Source of the DNA: Cristatella mucedo
Lineage: Eukaryota > Bryozoa > Phylactolaemata > Cristatellidae
Length of the DNA stretch: 60,000 nt
Assembly: GCA_009760855.2 (NCBI GenBank)
Contig: WPIO01000028.1
Location: 2,409,001 to 2,469,000, forward strand
Direction: 5' to 3'
Below the pieces are notes generated by a model. The model saw nothing but the letters and a program-made list of their open reading frames with translations. It had not been told where the DNA came from and searched no databases. Every line of letters begins with the position of its first letter. The first letter of the stretch is position 1. Shown here piece by piece: positions 57,290 to 60,000 of the stretch. A program made the translations under genes and the position numbers.

Positions 57290-57400
57290 AGCGTATCGAC
57301 TTGAAGGTTCTGCCGCTCAGTTTTAGGTCTTTTCATTCTCTAGCTCCTGCCTACATATAGGAACTACTTCCCCACCAGGCTAGACATCGTACCATTGCTG
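57290..57400 (+). mobile_element. LINE-A copy 18, small fragment
   Basis: Encodes RIDLKVLPLSFRSFHSLAPA and LLPHQARHRT. It ends just before the satellite-like array. Confidence 0.8.
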
Positions 57401-58024
57401 TTTTACTCATGTATCTTTCGGCGGCAAACCTTGGGAGTTTCACCGAGGTACCAGCGTGGACGTGAGGGGTTCGACGGATTACCGAAATCTACCGCAATCC
57501 ACTCTAATTAGGCTAGCGACGACCAGACGTAAGCGTTGCCGAGCTCAAATTTTGCACCGATATTGTAGTACAGGTTCGAATTTATCTGTCCACCAAATTT
57601 CAAGTCACTGCACGCACGCGTACTTATGCAAATGAGCTTTGACACCGGACGCCTGTACCGAAATCCACCCCAATCCATTCTAGTTCCCGTCAAATCCACC
57701 ACAAATCAGCTTCGCACAGCTCCAAGAAGTTCGGAATATCAAACTAAGCTACACGTACAGTGTACCCAGAAAATTTCGCACGATTTCGCTCACGCGTTCT
57801 CACGAAGTCCACTGAAATAAGATTGCAGTGGCCCAGGCCAATAACGCAATCCACTGCATTCACCATGCAACAAAAGAAATCCTGATCAAAAAGTTCCTTT
57901 TTTGATTGCATATGACAGCACACTCTGCGACAATTGCATTAAAAAAATTTCACTTGCATTGGCATGGCGTTCTGGTGCAATGCGCTGCAATTGACTGCAG
58001 TAGCCCGGATCAATACCGAAATCC

Positions 58025-58206
58025 AAAAAAAAAATCCTAGCTGATTAAACAGCCTCTTTTTGTATAGCGACAGAAGAGCCTTTACGGCTATCACCACCGC
58101 TTGCAGTGGCGATACAGAATCGCCCACCGCAGGAATCGAACCCACGACCTCGGGACCGAGGTCGTGAAAAGCAACCGCCTTACCTAGTGTGCCATCACGG
58201 CTCACC
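58025..58206 (-). mobile_element. SINE-I, full length, inserted in the satellite
   Basis: Poly-A start on the plus strand (3' end of the SINE), TCCTAGCTGATTAAACAGCC, body, B-box GGAATCGAACCCACGACC, and head end GTGCCATCACGGCTCACC. Nearly identical to the copy at 3561-3740, so probably recent. Confidence 0.93.
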
Positions 58207-58400
58207 ACTTCAATCCACCGAATCCACGGCATAAAAATCGAAATACATTTCGCCGAGCTCCAGTTTTTATTGCATATTAAAGTGAACCGTTCGGTGTGCA
58301 CAACCACGTAAAACAAAAAAAATTGTGCAATCTCGCACTCTGGCAATGGGCGGCAATCGTCTGAAGTGCCCTGGAAAACTATCGCAAACCACTCTATTCC

Positions 58401-58490
<90 letters not shown>
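58401..58490. repeat. (TA)n-(TG)n compound microsatellite
   Basis: About 25 bp of TA then about 62 bp of TG repeats, interrupting one satellite unit. Confidence 0.97.
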
Positions 58491-58492
<2 letters not shown>

Positions 58493-60000
58493 CCACTGCA
58501 AATCATCCTAAAATCGCCATCACGGAGCTCTTACTGACATTGCATATAGGACTAGACTCAGTTCAAAGTGCACCGCCAAAATTTCGCTCCATTATGCACA
58601 CGCGTTCTCATGAATTGAAATGAATTGCAATCGACTGCAACAACTCGGTCCCCTACCTCAATCCACCGAAATCCGCTGCAATCCGCCACACAGCGACCAG
58701 AACGCGTACACTAAATGCTCTAATTAGGATTGCACGCTGCTCTACTCTTCAGTTATTGTGTACTCGCATAACTTCCCTGTAATTGCCTCTGCCATTCTGC
58801 AGCAATGTTCTGCAATCGACTGCAACTGCCCGGGCCAGTACGTCAATGTACCGTAACCCGCCGAAAGACACCAGAATACGTACACTTTAAGGTCTAATAG
58901 TGATTGCACGTTGCTCTCATTTTTGGTTACTGTGTAATCCCACAATTTTACTACAATCGCCTCGATCATTTGGAAGCAATGCACTGCAATTGACAGCAAT
59001 GGGCCGGGCCAATACCTCGATTTACAGCAATCTGATGCAAAATGCCCTGAAATCGGTTTCGCAATGCTTCAATTTTTAATGCATGATAAAAAGCACACTG
59101 GTTAAAGTCAACCACGTCATTTTAAGCAATTTTGCTCCTATAATCTCGGGCAATGCATGGCAATCTACGGCAACGGCTCGGCTCAAAGGAGCAATCCCCT
59201 ACAATCTGTGGCAAGTTGACACTAAATTTACCAAATTTGGCTGCACGAAGTGCCGTTTGTCATCGAATTTCACATTTCTTTGTGCTAAAAGGGAAATCAT
59301 AAGAATTCTAAGCTATTTTGCAGGTTTATTGTCAACAATGCACGGCCACTGACAGCAATGGCAGGGACCAATACCGAAATCCGTGGCAAATCGACGAGAA
59401 ATCGGCTGCACCAAGCTCCAATTCTCATTCACGTAACATCTCACTGCGTGCACACATACTTTCAACCCTTTCAACCAGCTCTTACCGTTCAATCTTGGGC
59501 AATGCATGGCAACCAACGGCAATGGCATGGGCAAATACGGCAATCCATTATGGTCCATCGCAAATCACTGGAAAGTGACTGGGCCAAGATCAAATCTATC
59601 TTACCTATCACAGCCCACTGTGTTGACAGTGCAATAAAATCCTTTCAACCAATCGTGTACATATAATCGCGAGTAATGAATGGCAATCGACAGCAATGCA
59701 CTGGGCCAATACCCCAATAACCGGCAAATTGAAGAGAAATTGGCAGCGAGGAAGCCTCAATTGTCATTACATAAAAAATTCCGCTGCGTCCAAAGTAAAA
59801 TCGTTGAATTTTCAAGATGCTTTCTTTATTAACTGTCAGAAATGCACGGCAATCAACAGCAATAGTAGGGGCCGATAGCGAAATTCTTGGAAAATTGACA
59901 AGATTGGCTGCAATAAACTGCAACTCTCATTCCACGTAACAAGTACCTGTGTGCGCACATACTATTCACCCATAGTGCGCGTTCAGTCGACGGCAAAGCG

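Larger units (their letters stand above)
57430..60000. repeat. Diverged satellite-like tandem array, period ~165-185 bp
   Basis: A block of the form GCAATCGACxGCAATGGCxC followed by GGGCCAATACC and AATCCACCG recurs at about 57821, 57987, 58353, 58627, 58812, 58986, 59160, 59345, 59509, 59683 and 59849. Spacings are 166, 183, 184, 185, 174, 174, 185, 164, 174 and 166 once the SINE-I (58025-58206) and the TA/TG tract are subtracted. Monomers are much diverged. Other shared words are AGCTCCAATTCTCATT and GTGCACACATACTTTCA. The array runs off the right edge. No ORF is supported. Confidence 0.85.

Overview
The window is animal (metazoan invertebrate) nuclear DNA. Genes are split by introns with consensus GT..AG borders, the coding families are animal ones, and most of the rest is non-LTR retrotransposons, tRNA-derived SINEs, cut-and-paste transposon remnants and very long microsatellites. 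I cannot place the lineage more precisely. The presenilin carries Trp before the first catalytic Asp, as in Drosophila, but several stretches are divergent.

Three host genes are supported. (1) The last two exons of a group II p21-activated kinase (PAK4/5/6, mushroom-bodies-tiny type) lie at 2353-2506 and 6652-6900 on the plus strand; the rest of the gene is left of the window. (2) An almost complete presenilin gene has eleven phase-consistent exons from 26329 to 47317 on the plus strand, encoding at least 535 residues with both catalytic aspartates and the PAL motif. Only the initiator exon is missing. (3) A small pleckstrin-homology (PH) domain protein on the minus strand has its start exon at 53712-53876 and its final exon at 49440-49640; a short middle exon may be missing from my model.

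Between and inside the genes, two families of APE-type non-LTR retrotransposons dominate, here called LINE-A (3' end (ATT)n) and LINE-B (3' end made of ATTAC/TACAT repeats). There are about 19 LINE-A and 8 LINE-B copies, all 5'-truncated or broken. Two tRNA-derived SINE families are here called SINE-I and SINE-II. SINE-II shares its 3' tail with LINE-A. Other mobile DNA comprises a hAT element with matching terminal repeats and an 8-bp target duplication (8942-11074), a 177-bp TA-flanked MITE (29147-29323), and a 1.24-kb apparent solo LTR (54524-55760) sitting inside a LINE-A copy.

Layout: 1-6900 end of the PAK gene with LINE/SINE-filled intron; 6901-18476 intergenic, with the hAT element and LINE copies; 18477-21446 a broken copy of an unnamed animal protein family, split by a LINE-A that itself holds two nested insertions; 21447-26328 GC-rich and microsatellite-rich DNA upstream of presenilin; 26329-47317 presenilin; 47318-49439 spacer with a 0.4-kb CT tract; 49440-53876 PH gene on the opposite strand; 53877-57430 LINE-A plus solo LTR; 57430-60000 a diverged satellite-like array with a period near 175 bp that runs off the right edge.

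The three genes show no shared pathway or operon-like linkage. The most interesting non-gene signals are the SINE-II/LINE-A shared tail hairpin, the unnamed protein-family pseudogene, the right-edge satellite, and the layered nesting of LINE-A and LINE-B in each other.
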